Positions 48,600 through 59,967 of a stretch of DNA of 64,000 bases are shown here, piece after piece; positions within the stretch are counted from its first letter, which is position 1; each line of letters opens with the position of its first letter. The notes under the pieces were generated by a model that made no database searches, had not been told where the DNA came from, and saw only the letters and a list, made by a program, of their open reading frames with translations. Position numbers and translations under genes: made by a program. Source of the stretch: Thamnidium elegans (lineage: Eukaryota; Mucoromycota; Mucoromycetes; Mucorales; Mucoraceae); NCBI GenBank assembly GCA_025201345.1, contig JAIXMG010000018.1, positions 558,001 to 622,000 of the forward strand, in the 5' to 3' direction.

Positions 48600-50158
48600 T
48601 TATATTTCTTCATCGGTACTATCTTCATTTTCATCTTCTTTTTCGTTTGTTTCGAACGTAAGATCAGAATCAGAATACGGCTGAAATATATTCATCAATA
48701 TTAATAATCTTTTCTTTCGATGCGTTTTTCTGTCCTTTCTTTATATTGTCCATTTTAGAGCTAACTATCTTACTGTACTCCGTTATCATTGTTCCGATAT
48801 TATTAATCATTGACTAGCAAATTTGAATGAAAAAGATCAAAAAGAGAAGACGAAACAAAAAGTTAAGTAAACGCCCTCTAAAGTAACTAGGACAGTTTTA
48901 ACTGGTCTCACTTATCTCAACTAAGCCAAATGCATCAATCAATGCTTTTAATCCTCCGTTCTTAACTTCACGGTTTGTACTTGGATAATTAAATGATGCT
49001 AATTTTTGGATAGTATATACTTTCTTGTCAACAATATTCATACCATACACATTGCAAGTTAGACCCATAATCTGTACAAAAGGAAAAATAAAAAGTTTAA
49101 TAGCAGATTTCGGGATGTATGGCAGGCGTCTTAAAGCAGCGTTCAAATGAGTCTTGGTTGCTAAAGCAGACTTCAGAAAGTCGAAATAGACTTTGTGGGG
49201 CGCTATTGCAGATTCGCGAGCAAGCTCTCCAGTTAAAATGTCTAAAGCTTCGGTATTGATATCTTTAATAATAATTCGAAAATTCAAGTTAAAACGTAAG
49301 TGCAACAGCGATAAATGAGGAGAGGTTGTATCGCCCCTATATGAGTAGCTTTCATTAACTTGTATGAATTTGGTTATTGAGTGCAGTTTATAAGTTACCA
49401 TTGAACAAAGTATTGATTTGGATCAAAAAATAACTCTATGATTGAAGCCCAGAACTTTGCAAGAAAAGAAATTTCAGAAAATTGCTTTTGAGATGCTGGA
49501 GTGAATAAGACCGGTTTGTTTACAATTTGATCTAATCTACGTAGTGTAAACAGTAGATTAGTACTTAGATTAAATGATTCAGTATTACAGCTTACATATG
49601 GATGTAAATCATCTTTACTCCTCTTTCAGAGTTGCTAGTATATTTGAATGCCTCTATATCCCCTAAAACTTTTCTTAAGGTAATGTGATTATGGACCTAG
49701 AACGTGTGTTCAGTTTTATATAAGTTCATTTCTAGTATCTTGCACTATTTATTTACCTTCTTTGCGAGTTTATTCAAGGAACCAAGATCTCTGACCACTT
49801 CTTCAGTTATCAACTCGAATCTGCTTTTTAGTTGGTTCAAGGATATTCCAATCAACTTCAGTTGACTTTTGATACTAAAATCAATCATTCGACTGCGTGA
49901 CAAATACGAGATGCACTTTTTCTTCCAATTATTTAGCTTCACCTCTTCTGCAACCTTCAATACACGAGAGCCTAATGTGCCTTGTAGGCCTGCAAATATG
50001 ATACTATCATTGGAGCAAACTTTGGTTTTTATTTTCGGTTGTATTCGTGAGACAAATCGTAATCTCTTGTATCTTTGTCCCTCTAATTGCAGTTCCAATA
50101 GCTGCCTTTCTGAATTGGTCTGTTCTACTTGATTCAGTATTTCTTCGCCTGTGGTCAT
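48600..50158 (-). CDS. Transposon-borne gene of unknown function
   Basis: Spliced gene inside the inner transposon. ATG at 50156-50158 (MTTGEEILNQVEQTNSERQL) opens a basic, helical domain. Middle exons read HPYVSCNTESFNLSTNLLFT, LRRLDQIVNKPVLFTPASQ, LAKFWASIIELFFDPNQYF, then WGDTTSPHLSLLHLRF, DILTGELARESAIAPHKVYF and FPFVQIMGLTCNVYGMNIVD. The last exon gives an acidic tail (QPYSDSDLTFETNEKEDENE) ending at 48600. Proteins with a WGDT-xS..(I/V)QIMG pattern are, to my recollection, abundant in Mucorales genomes and of unknown function. There is no DDE triad, zinc finger or reverse transcriptase. Exon borders in the 3' half are uncertain. It could be a captured host gene or an unrecognised mobility protein. 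Confidence 0.5.
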
Positions 50159-50189
50159 ATTGAAAACCTGCTTGCAACAAGTATTTTAT

Positions 50190-50550
50190 TTGGTACGCCA
50201 CCATTTACACCACCAGTGCCAATTTAGCGAAATTCCACCATATCATAAGAAAGTATTTAGACATTTGATATAAAAGGTACTTGCTTGTATACGAATTCAT
50301 TGTTAAAAAAAAGGAAAGGAAAAAAAAAAGGATGGAATAAATAGGTGATTTTAATCACCATAAAAAGGATTTATTCAACTATGATAAGAAGGATTTATTT
50401 AATCATCGCGATATTTATATTGCAATTTCCTTTCTCACGATATTAAGTCGTTTTTACATGTAAAATATCTGTTATTGTAAATGGTGGTGCACCAAAAAAA
50501 AATAAAAAAAAATTACGTCATAAATTGACACTGGTGGTGTACCAAGAACT
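50190..50550. repeat. Small inverted motif pair inside the inner transposon
   Basis: TTTGGTACGCCACCATTTAC and CACCACCAGTGCCAATTTA at 50189-50227 recur inverted at about 50480-50500 (GTAAATGGTGGTGCACCAAA) and 50522-50547 (TAAATTGACACTGGTGGTGT). The pair brackets about 300 bp directly upstream of the cargo gene and may be a small MITE or a regulatory fold-back. Confidence 0.6.
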
Positions 50551-50705
50551 AACCTTTTACTTCGGGCAATTCTGTAACCGCTCTTTTTAAAGTGATATGT
50601 TTTATTAAAGCTTCAACTTAAACTTGTTAATGCAATAACATTCACGTAACAAGCCAAATTCATTGGTCAAAAAAACTGCTCAAGATCTACACTCTCAATA
50701 CACGT

Positions 50706-50987
50706 TCTATTAGATTAGTATGTTTTTCACCTGCCGTTACTCCCCTTTCGCACCGCCATCCATAAATCCTAAGAACAGTTTTTAAACTTGCTCCATTCGG
50801 GCTTAAAAAATAATAATAAAGAATTGTTGACCCTATTTGAAGACTTTCGAAAAGCTGGGCAATTTAAGTCCAAACAGTTGACTAAACTAGTTTCTTTTTT
50901 TTTTGGGCCAATTTAATTTCAAAAAAAAAAAAAAAAAAAAATGGTTAAAGTTTTCAAAGTATCGGTAAAATGAGAGTGGAAGGACTG
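50706..50987 (-). repeat. Right terminal inverted repeat of inner element
   Basis: Inverted partner of 48091-48376, ending AGGACTG followed by TA. Confidence 0.9.
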
Positions 50988-51217
50988 TACATATATCTCA
51001 TTCAAATAAAAATATAATTTTTAACGCCAAACATAAATGACATCCCTTCCGCCAATTTATTTAGCCATCATGGACAATCCGACATTTAATTTTTCATTTA
51101 CGTCAAATTCCATAGGTTTGACTGTAAGCTCTTTCTTTTAATGCCAGTCCTTGAGTAATTGTTACACTGCTAAAAAGTATACAGAAGGCGGGGAACAATT
51201 TAATAACTCTTGGCTTC

Positions 51218-51248
<31 letters not shown>

Positions 51249-51259
51249 GGTCTAGCATT

Positions 51260-52168
51260 ATGAACTTGATTAGAGAACGTCGTTTACCAACAGCCACTTA
51301 TCCTCTTCGCGGATTCGCACATTTCGCTCATCATCCTCGACGCCATGCAGGGCCTATTGGACTTTCGATTTTAAAGGTAGTAGCAGCTAGTGCAGTTGCT
51401 ATTGTTCCTCTGTACAAATACGGATACGACTTTCAACGTGGGTTGATTAAATCGGTTTATAGGCACATCATCACTGACTCTGTGCATATGGCTTCTCTGA
51501 TGGTATCCGTCACCAGTTCCATCGTGTTCTTCCTCGAGAGTTCGCTTATTACGATGCTACTAGCTAATCATTTTGTGGGGTCGATTGAGGACAGGCTGTT
51601 TGACTCTGTGGTACAGGAACGAAACGGTATGCCTGATAATAAGGTGGTACAAGTGACAGAGAAAGTGGCAGGGCCTGCTAGTTTGCCTGTGGTGAATTAT
51701 AGATTCTTTTCGCCGGTCAATTTAATGGTGATGAGCGCTCAGTTGGAAGAGTCGTGGAGAATGACGTTGTTACAACCGACTTTGTTCGTCATGACTTTAC
51801 CGTTGAATTTGGTGCCGTTTATTGGGCCTGTTTGTTTTGTGGCAATTCAGGCATTGTTTGTAGGTGGTAAAGCGCATCGAAGATACTTTAAGTTGTACCA
51901 GTGGACACCAGCTCAACGTCAAAGACGCATCGAACAGTATTTTTGGCAGTATCAGAGATTTGGTATGGTGGCTACTGCGTTGGAAATGGTGCCTTTTGTA
52001 GGATATTTGTTTATGTATACAAATTTTATTGGGTAAGGCTTTTTTTTTCTAAGTTTATAAAAAGAAAGTATTTTTTTTAATTGGTTTCGTTTTTGTAGTG
52101 GGGCTTTGTGGGCTATGGATTTACATGATGCTAAATTATTAGAACCTACTTCCAAAAAGACATTATAA
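51260..52168 (+). CDS. EI24/RRT8-like multi-pass membrane protein
   Basis: Two exons, 51260-52034 and about 52100-52168, about 280 residues. Hydrophobic segments are GLSILKVVAASAVAIVPLY, LMVSVTSSIVFFLESSLIT, LLQPTLFVMTLPLNLVPFIG with FVAIQALFVGG, and MVATALEMVPFVGYLFMYTN. The last two, with the NLVPFIGP and EMVPFVGYLF loops, are typical of the EI24/CysZ-like fold found in fungal RRT8/LDS outer-spore-wall and lipid-droplet proteins. Function is probably at ER or lipid droplets; no substrate is readable. Its 3' end converges with the SDR gene, leaving 37 bp between stop codons. The upstream border is only 135 bp from the nested transposon. Confidence 0.75.
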
Positions 52169-52205
52169 TTAAAAACGGATTTATTTTTTTGGGAGTTACA
52201 CGATT

Positions 52206-53271
52206 TTATAAGCTTGAATTAAACATTGAACCACCATCGACAGTAATCGTAGCACCGTTGGTGTATTGACCTGCACGAGAAGATAAATAGATACATGTAC
52301 CAGCAATGTCTTGAGGTGAACCGATACGACCTACGGGGATCTTGCTGACAATAGAGTCATGGTATTTATCTAACGTGGCTTTCATCATCTTGGACTGGAA
52401 GGCTCCAGGCGCAATCACGTTCACGCGTACACCTCGTTCACCTAGTTTACCGGCCATGTGACGAGAGAGATGATGAAGCCCACCTTTGGATGCTGAATAA
52501 GCGTATGTCTCTTGAGGAGGACTCTATATTTTTTTTTTAGTTTATAATGTGGGGGATTTTATATATAAAAAAACCCTACTCTGATACCGTCAATAGAACC
52601 AATATTAATAACAGAACTTGTTTCAAATTTTGTGGCTTTTGCTGTTAAAAGAGGAAGACATGCTTGAGTTAAAGTAAAGATACGCTTCAAGTTTAATCCA
52701 ACAACTTTTTCAAAAGCGACGTCTGGAAATGTATCAATTGATTCGTTCCAGTTTGCACCTGCATTGTTTACTAATACATCAAGGTCTGGAGGGAAAGTTA
52801 GTGGGAATTTACTTGATTTTTTAAGTTTACTTTACGAGTTTCCTTTTTAGAGAGCTCGGTGACGAGACGGGTTACTTCTTGCAAGTCTTGTAAGTCGGCG
52901 GGAATGACGAAGCATTGTCCTGGACCTTGTTTTGTAAGTTCTGCTGCGACCTGATTTATTTATTTATTTATTATGTGATTTTTTGAAGATGATTTACTTA
53001 CTTTGTAGCAAACGTCGGCTGATCGACTGGTAATGTAAACTTTTGCTCCTGCACTAACGAAACCCTAAATATTTTGCTTGTTTATTACAGATGCTGTGAC
53101 CTTTTTTTTTATATATAAGCTTACAGTGGCAATCATTTCTCCAATTCCTCTTGAACCGCCAGTAACTAAAATGACCTAATAGTTATGAGGGTTTTAAATA
53201 TATCACTTTTTGGAAAGCGTGAAAAGGAGTCGTACCTTATCTTTAACATTAAATAAATTTGAATAATCCAT
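52206..53271 (-). CDS. Short-chain dehydrogenase/reductase
   Basis: About six exons, ATG at 53269-53271 (MDYSNLFNVKDKVILVTGGS), stop 52206-52208. Classical SDR features: VILVTGGSRGIGEMI (cofactor Gly motif TGxxxGIG), LDVLVNNAGANWNE (NNAG), SVINIGSIDG with catalytic Ser, YAYSASKGGLHHL (YxxxK), RVNVIAPGAF and the C-terminal GATITVDGGSMF. Residues after the Gly motif (YITSRSADV) suggest NADP(H). It resembles bacterial-type 3-oxoacyl-ACP reductase/gluconate 5-dehydrogenase SDRs. The substrate is not readable. Confidence 0.88.
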
Positions 53272-53356
53272 GCTTTTTTATTATTATTACTGTTATTTTA
53301 TGATTGAAAAAAAAAAAGAAAAAAGAGGAAAGGAATTACTTTTTTTAAAGTATTTA

Positions 53357-53388
<32 letters not shown>

Positions 53389-53504
53389 TATATATGATGA
53401 CTAACGATTTTTCTCAAGATTTTTATGCCATTTACTTTTCTTCAAATAAAAGCTGGTTTTCATAATATTTGATTAACTAAGATATATAATGATTAATTTT
53501 AAAT

Positions 53505-54384
53505 TCACACAATGTCAATTTTTTGTAGTTTTACCTTTTGGGGAATTTTCCTGGAAATTTCAGAAGTTTTGTACAAACCAAGTTTACCATCACGCCTTTT
53601 AAAGAAATTTAATATACAACAAACGAAAGAAAAAAGAGAAAAAAAACTTACCATCTAACGAGGCCATGTAATTCTTTCTCGCCATCAGTATCAACAGTTC
53701 TTACTTCAATCACCTTTGCGACCTCATTCTTCCAGTTACCCTTCAATCTGAAATTTTCCTTTTCGATTTCGGATTCCGAAAAGTCGTCATTTTCACTATC
53801 AGAAGTATATTCAAGTTTTTCTACTTTCTTTTGAGGTAAAAGTTTACGTCTCTTCGAAGGAGCAGCAGGTTGGTTTTTAGGAGGAGCAGTAGATTTTTTT
53901 CTAGAAGACCTTGTCGAACGTGGTTTTTCATCTTCTTCCTCTTCTTCTGATTCACTTAGTTCACCGTTCAAGATTTTTTCACAACGTTTACGTCCGGCGG
54001 ACCCACCTCCCTTAATTGCCCAGTACTGATCAACCAAATCTTTTGCGTTTTCGCTAGTGGAAATATATATGTACATAAAAAAAAAAGTTTTTAAGAAAAA
54101 TTATGCAAAAAAGAAAAGAAAAAAAAGAATGCGAGCCCCCCCCCCTTTTTTTTTGTTATTATTACTTACGTTGATTCACTAGTCTCCCAAGTGTTTTCTT
54201 CAGCAGGGTATCCTTTCCATTTGATTTCAAATACAAGTTTTTTCTTATTCTTTATATTTATAAAAGAGATAAATATATAAGGGAATATAATTTTAAAATA
54301 AAACATTAAGCTTACATTTTCTTTAATAATTTTATGGCTGTTGATATACTCGACTTCGTACTCTTCTTGAACTTGTTTTCCCAT
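53505..54384 (-). CDS. HP1-like chromodomain plus chromoshadow protein
   Basis: Four exons, ATG at 54382-54384, stop 53505-53507. The chromodomain is split by introns: EEYEVEYINSHKIIKEN, LVFEIKWKGYPAEENTWETS, then ENAKDLVDQYWAIKGGG, with the aromatic cage residues in YEVEY, W and W. A basic/acidic hinge (RSTRSSRKKSTAPPKNQPAA; YTSDSENDDFSESEIEKENF) precedes a chromoshadow-like domain WKNEVAKVIEVRTVD, LHGLVRWRDGKLGLYKTSEI, SRKIPQKVKL. This is HP1/Swi6 architecture, reading H3K9me and dimerising through the shadow domain. Exon joins at the 3' side are inferred. It lies at the border of the repeat-rich region. Confidence 0.85.
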
Positions 54385-56144
54385 ATTGAATAATTCTTTT
54401 TTTTAAAAAAAAAAAAGGAAAAGAGAAAAAAAAATATACAGGAAATACGCGTATTTATTCTTTTACACTAAAATAAAATTGGTGACTGTTTTGTCGAACA
54501 AAGAAATAATAATAAAAAAAAAAAGATTTTCTTAATAAAGAAAACTTATAAAATTCGCGTTTATTTTATCGCTCTACAAAAAAAATAAATCATTCTCTTT
54601 TATTACTAGGATGACTGTTTTATTTTTTTCGGAGAGTTTGTGAGGCATCCTTTCTCGGGAACCTATAGAAATTAGACTGTGGACTGCTTTCTGATTGAGC
54701 ATTAACCAATTATAGCAAATATGTAAACCAACCTGGGACTAACGGTATTGTTGTAGATATATTCCATGTACACTAGACATTTTACAAGTGTAAAAGTAGT
54801 GAGAACATTTCATATCGTACGTAGTACAAGGTATCACAAAATATAATTGTCTGAACCCTCGAGAGACCAATAAAATCTCGACAAGGATTTCCTTTTTACT
54901 CTATTTAATCAATTGAGCGTGTCGCTAAAAAAATACTAGTACGTAAAAAGAGTTAGTAAGCATGCTCACCGGCAGTACAGGATACTCATCGTGGCACAAA
55001 ATATATTCGTTATCAAGAGCTCGTAATATAGCCGGTGCAACATTATCGGGGTTTCCTCCCAAAAAATTAATCAATTTTAAGTTGTGTTAGAAGAGGGAGA
55101 CTCAATTCTGGTTGTTCGCTTGGAAGTGTGACAGAAATTCCGGGACCCTAATTCGTTTCAAGCCTCTCTCAATATGATCATGTGCAGAATGAAACTGGAA
55201 ATGTCACATGTTTTTTCGATGACGAAAGAGATGAGAAGGGGAGGGGGGGGGTCGGATATACTCGTCCCCCGGTATTAAATGATTGATGTATCCAAGTAAT
55301 ATTAGAGTAATATAATTTAGACATAATTTTGTACAATTGTTTGTCGTGCCTAAAACAATCTCAGTGGCCTCTGCTCCGGCTTACAATGTGTTAAATGCTC
55401 TCAGAGCCACACTTTATTTTTATAAATAATACTAATGTTGTACTTACGTAATATATTCAATGATAAAAGCTTATACATAACTTATACAAGTATATGTTCT
55501 CACATATTGCTTACATAAATTATACACAAATGTTGTATATTACATATATCTACTCAGACACCTTCTATTGTTCTCTTTTATCGATTATATAAGCATTAGG
55601 CTGTTTTAATTCTTATCAAGGACAGATAACTGGTTCATAAATAATGCCCCAATTATTTTGAATGAACAAGCCTCTATCCTGGATCTTTTATTTGGAAAAG
55701 CCAATTAGAAAGATAATAAGCATTACCGCTGTTACAATTGACCTTCTAAAGAAACTATTTATATTTCCAAATTGCTCATCCACTATTAGATGTTTAACAT
55801 TGTCCATGTTTCATATTAAGTGGATAAGCGCTTATTTAACTTATTTTGTATATAAGGCACACATTATTTCATTAATAAAAACAACAATCCCATTTTAAAG
55901 TCTGATAAATTCTACGTTTATTTTCTTTATTTTCTTTTTTTGATATTTACTCTTATTAGCATAATCGTCAATATCACAGCTGTGGTAAAATCACACATAA
56001 AATAGAATATATAATAATCAATGAACCATCGATTATAAAACATAACAAACGTTAGGTATCAAAATGAACCTTAGATAAAAAAAAAAGCACAGGATCTAGA
56101 AACCAAGATCCTCAGGCTATAAAAATCACTAGGTCAAATCTACG
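54385..56144. other. AT-rich gene-free stretch
   Basis: No gene supportable over 1.7 kb. A short ORF at 55662-55898 is AT-driven. A G run sits at 55237-55252. The stretch marks the start of the transposon-rich right part of the window. Confidence 0.5.
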
Positions 56145-56310
56145 TGTAACGATCAATCACAATAGTGTGACCACTATTGTAAAAGACTATAAATAAGAAA
56201 TCATAGTTAGCAATCCCTTTTACCGGGATTGATTTTTACAATTAAAATAAGAAATAAACGTTATTAGACATTTAATCTTATTCACCTGTTTTTATTAATT
56301 TTTCTGTGTT
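56145..56310 (+). repeat. LTR-like module
   Basis: Begins TGTAACGATCAATCAC, has a TATA-type CTATAAATAAG at about 56190, and then an AT-rich leader. The first nine bases recur at 57709. Retrotransposon LTR origin is inferred from that shared start; the 3' border is unclear. Confidence 0.3.
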
Positions 56311-56510
56311 AAATCAAAGTATTTCTCCACAGTAGCAACAGTATCGCGAAACTGGAACTTGTCAGTTAAGGGCCAAGGCTTCTCATTCAATGTCATCCGA
56401 GAAGCTACCAGGACATCATCGGCATAAGCACCATGGCTGGAGCTGTTATCAAAAAGAAAAACAGCTGTACTGTTGTATTTGTGACATATATACATATAAA
56501 ATACAGACAA
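56295..56510 (-). pseudogene. DDE-type transposase relic
   Basis: A 71-codon open stretch reads FLFDNSSSHGAYADDVLVAS and RMTLNEKPWPLTDKFQFRD. An FDN-S-H pattern followed by (D/A)-A-L-x-x-SRMNL and an R-D-x segment is typical of a Mucorales transposon family with a DDE endonuclease core, here the second Asp region. No first or third catalytic segment is nearby, so it is a fragment. Confidence 0.45.
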
Positions 56511-57708
56511 ATTAAAGAAATAACTAATACTACATTAAAAACCTAATAAAAATCTTCTTAATAAAATGATATCTATAATGTCATATTATTAATAATATCC
56601 TGAAGCAAAGGAATTCAACTATATTAAAATGCTGTGTAACTGGAATCAAAATCAATGATCGGTAGATCAAAATAAAAAGATTGAGCAATAAAAAAGAAGC
56701 TTGAAATATACAATAGAAAATAAGTCCTTTAGAGTATTGATAAAAGTCTTAGTTGTGATTGTTTTTATTTTAGATGAAAAAGAAGGATGTATTTATACTA
56801 AAGGGGTTATACAATTAGCCATTCTAATTGTAGAGTAAGAAAAGTCAGTTTTAAATATCATAAGGATTATGGTTAATCCTTATTGATAATCCGATTGGTT
56901 TAAGCATTTATGCGCATTGTGTTTAATTGGTAGTTCTTATTATTAAATGGCAGTTGCCCTGTCATTGATAATAATAATGGATGATTGTTTAGGATAATTC
57001 TATATTGTATTATTAATCGTCTATGATTAATAATGTTTAGTTTTGATGTGCTATATCGTAATAATAACGAAGATGAAGAGGGATATATAGTCTGTATATA
57101 TCAAAGCTCAATCATATTAACAAATAAATAAAATAATTCACTAAACTTGGATTTAATATAAGTCTAGCTAACTTATATTAAATAAAGAACGACCATGATT
57201 AGCATAGAACAATTTTATTCATTTGATTATATAACATTAACATCATATGCCCAATAATCTAAAAATGATAACATTGAGATAGAATAAAAATCTCAATTGC
57301 TATCTATACATCTTGTACCGATAATTGGTACAAGTGAGATATTTAGTATCGAATAATGAAATAAAAAGAGACAGCAGTAAATAAGATGAAACTTCTTTTG
57401 GATCTTTATTAATTAAAAAATGACTTCTAAAAAACAAGAGAGGGAACAAAAGGTTGCCTCGTAAAATATCCTTTTTATAGTAGAAATAATTTGAGTTTAA
57501 GAACCAGGGTCGTAAGTGATACCTAACTGAGGTTGTTGTGTAACCACCTCAGATATATTTGGAATGATAACTTGCGTTAGTTTTTATGGTTAAATACCAC
57601 AACAAGATTACCTTTATTTTAGAACAATAAGAAAAAGGTCGAGGTCATACGATAAGAAAATTAGTTCAATTCCAGTAAATATTAAATGCACGCATAACCA
57701 ATTATATC
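56511..57708. other. AT-rich spacer
   Basis: No coding sequence supportable. Very AT-rich, with scattered TATA-like and LTR-leader-like blocks. Confidence 0.4.
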
Positions 57709-58032
57709 TGTAACGATGAACCTGAATATAAGATGATCTAGTAAACAAAGAGTTAACAGGATCATCATTTAGGAGCAATATCGTTATCCAATCGGTTATG
57801 ATGGATCAAACGGAAGATGGGAGTCAATTCTTACGAGTAGAAACCCATCATTCAAAAGCAGATAGGATCGGGTATAGATGATTTAAATCTATTAGAAAAT
57901 ATAGCCCTTTAAAATCAATTAGGATATTCAAGATATAAAAAGGAAATGTAATTTTAGTTTTAGAGAGTTTTTTTCAGTTTTTTTTTTAATAAAAAAATAC
58001 CCCAAGTCTTTTTTCATTAATTTTACGTTGTA
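57709..58032 (+). repeat. LTR-like module upstream of a gag start
   Basis: Begins TGTAACGATGAACC, the same first nine bases as at 56145. A TATA-like GATATAAAAAGGAA lies at about 57932, then a T-rich leader ending near ACGTTGTAA. A protein start at 58060 follows at once, as expected for an LTR and gag. No identical second LTR was found. Confidence 0.35.
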
Positions 58033-58059
58033 ATTTTGTCAAATCCCACATTTTTTTTA

Positions 58060-58200
58060 ATGAATTCAAGCAACCAAGAAAGAACTCTCCCCCCCGAAAC
58101 TACCCCTTTTGGTAACTCTCCCCTCTCTGAAACTGAAGATTTCACTATGAATGAATTCAGTGCTATGGACCTTAGCGAAGATGTTGTCGTATTTGAGGTT
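58060..58200 (+). pseudogene. N-terminal gag-like fragment
   Basis: ATG at 58060 or the open frame from 58036 gives MNSSNQERTLPPETTPFGNS and FTMNEFSAMDLSEDVVVFE before AT-rich sequence begins and a stop follows at 58269. It looks like the start of a retrotransposon polyprotein cut by a later insertion (58200-59020). Confidence 0.35.
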
Positions 58201-58679
58201 GATATTTATATAAAACATATAAATAATCATATTGTGAATAAAAACAAGCTTAATAATAAAAACTTCTAATATTTCAATAATAATGCATCCCGATACATTA
58301 TTATTAAACACCGAAATCAATACGGACATTTCTAGTGAAAACGGTTCCTGCTTCTGACTTAAAATATAAAAATTTTAATCCAATAACATTAATGCGAGAT
58401 AAGAGATATTGTAATAACATTGGTCTTGATCCAGAACTAGCTACTCTGGATAAAAGAAAGGAACACCCATTGTTATAAGCAATACATTAACTCACATCAA
58501 TGATATGAATATAGTATAAATAATATACTCTAGGACATATAGAAAATATCTCCTTTATAATAATAAAACAAATATACAGTAATAATACTCTATATCTTGT
58601 AATTACAATCCTTTAATTATATAAAATATAATTATACGGGAAAAAGTTCTACTCAGAAATATATAAATAAAATATAAGG

Positions 58680-59036
58680 AACGTTTCATCAACCTACTCA
58701 AAACATACCCAATAAGGACGATTCGACCACCCTGTCATTATTAAGAACAAGGTGGAGATTACCGGAAGGACATGTTATTCGATCAAGGGGATTGGATCAA
58801 AGAATATTTATAGTCAATTCGAAAGAGTAGAATATATATGTTTGAAAGTGAGAAGGTTGAGTCTAGATATTGACCCGAACCTATCATAACAATAAGATCA
58901 GGTACCGATTACGGTTGTCAAGAAGTATAAAAAGGGATTATTATTTAATTTAGCAGAATTCTTTAGTTTATTTTTAATTAATAAATTTCTCTAAGTTTTA
59001 TCTCGATAATTTATCGTCTAATTTACTTCAATTCCA
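58680..59036 (+). repeat. Second LTR-like leader inserted in gag-like sequence
   Basis: Contains AGTATAAAAAGGGATT at about 58927, the same spacing and type as the module at 57709, followed by a T-rich leader directly before the gag reading frame at 59037. Probably the promoter/LTR part of a Ty3-like element. Confidence 0.3.
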
Positions 59037-59967
59037 ACAGATGCCCAAGATGCCCCTGCTACTACCTCTGACGCTACTTCATCTGTTAATAAAGATGAAG
59101 TAAGCACTGTTATTCGTAACACCCACGATGAAGGTAAAGAATATTACTCGATTCAACCGATCAGAAAGATCAAAAACGTTAATGTTACAGAAAGTAATAC
59201 TAACACAAACATTTTAGATGAGGAAGAAAACCTTATTCCCTTGTATAAACGAAAAATTAGAAGCTTAGCAAGAAAACAATTGGAGTCAGATGATTTAGAA
59301 GAAATTGCTCGACTGCATAAGTTTATTAGTCAATTTAACATGTCAATCCAACAATTGGAATCCGACAATAAGAAGGAGACTAACAACAATAAAAACAATA
59401 ACAACAAAATTAACAATAAAAAAATCGACATCCCGATTTTTCAACTTGTGGACGAACCAGCCACATGCAAATCGGACAACAAGCCATCATATGATAATGC
59501 TGAAATGTTTGTGTCAACATTCGAAATGATTTTGGATACAAACGATGTCAACATCAACAAATGTTGGAAAAAATACCTTCCCGAAGCATTCTTATTTTCA
59601 AAAAACGAGAAACATCATCGTTGGTACACCAACAATATCAATCCTCTCAGCGAAAAAACATCCTGGGACGAAATTAAAGAAAAACTTATTGACAGATTTG
59701 GAAATTCTGCCAATGCTGCTAATAATATAGAAAAATATTTAGATCTGAAACAAGGTCAACAAAAGTCGATCAGGGACTATATGGATTGCTACTCGGAAAC
59801 TTACCGTCGCCTTCCAAATAATAAACAACCCAGCGACGCAATTGAGGCGATGGAATTCATCAAATCGCTCTTGACCAAAGCAAGAGAAGAAGTAACAACC
59901 TCACTTAAGAAAAATAAACGACATGAAGCTGAAACATACTTACCAGCAACATTATTCGATTTATTTA
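59025..59967 (+). pseudogene. Ty3/gypsy gag fragment interrupted by a Tc1/mariner insertion
   Basis: Open frame from about 59022 (PTDAQDAPATTSDATSSVNK) through LYKRKIRSLARKQLESDDLE, an Asn-rich linker and a Retrotrans_gag-type domain: KCWKKYLPEAFLFSKNEKHH, WDEIKEKLIDRFGNSANAAN, YLDLKQGQQKSIRDYMDCYS and EAMEFIKSLLTKAREEV. The frame runs into the CAGTGGG end of a transposon at 59968, after TA, and the rest (zinc knuckle, pol) is absent. The gag domain is well preserved but the element is dead. Confidence 0.65.

Larger units (their letters stand above)
47921..51124. mobile_element. Nested DNA transposon: fold-back element split by a 2.9-kb element with long TIRs
   Basis: Outer arms 47921-48090 and 50990-51124 are inverted copies starting CAGTCAAACCTATGG and flanked by TA on both sides. 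Between them is an inner element, 48091-50987, whose inverted ends start CAGTCCTTCCACTCTC and which is flanked by TA at 48089-48090 and 50988-50989. Inner TIRs run 48091-48376 and 50706-50987, about 285 bp and nearly identical, so insertion is recent. Removing the inner element and one TA rejoins the outer arms at the palindrome GAGATATATGTACATATATC. The TA target duplication and CAGT ends suggest Tc1/mariner-type chemistry, but no DDE transposase is encoded. The inner element carries the gene 48600-50158. Confidence 0.8.

Noticed and set aside
48423..48704. Plus-strand ORF of 93 codons with hydrophobic segments inside the transposon
   Set aside because: Phe/Ile/Tyr-rich from AT composition; antisense to the acidic last exon of the cargo gene.
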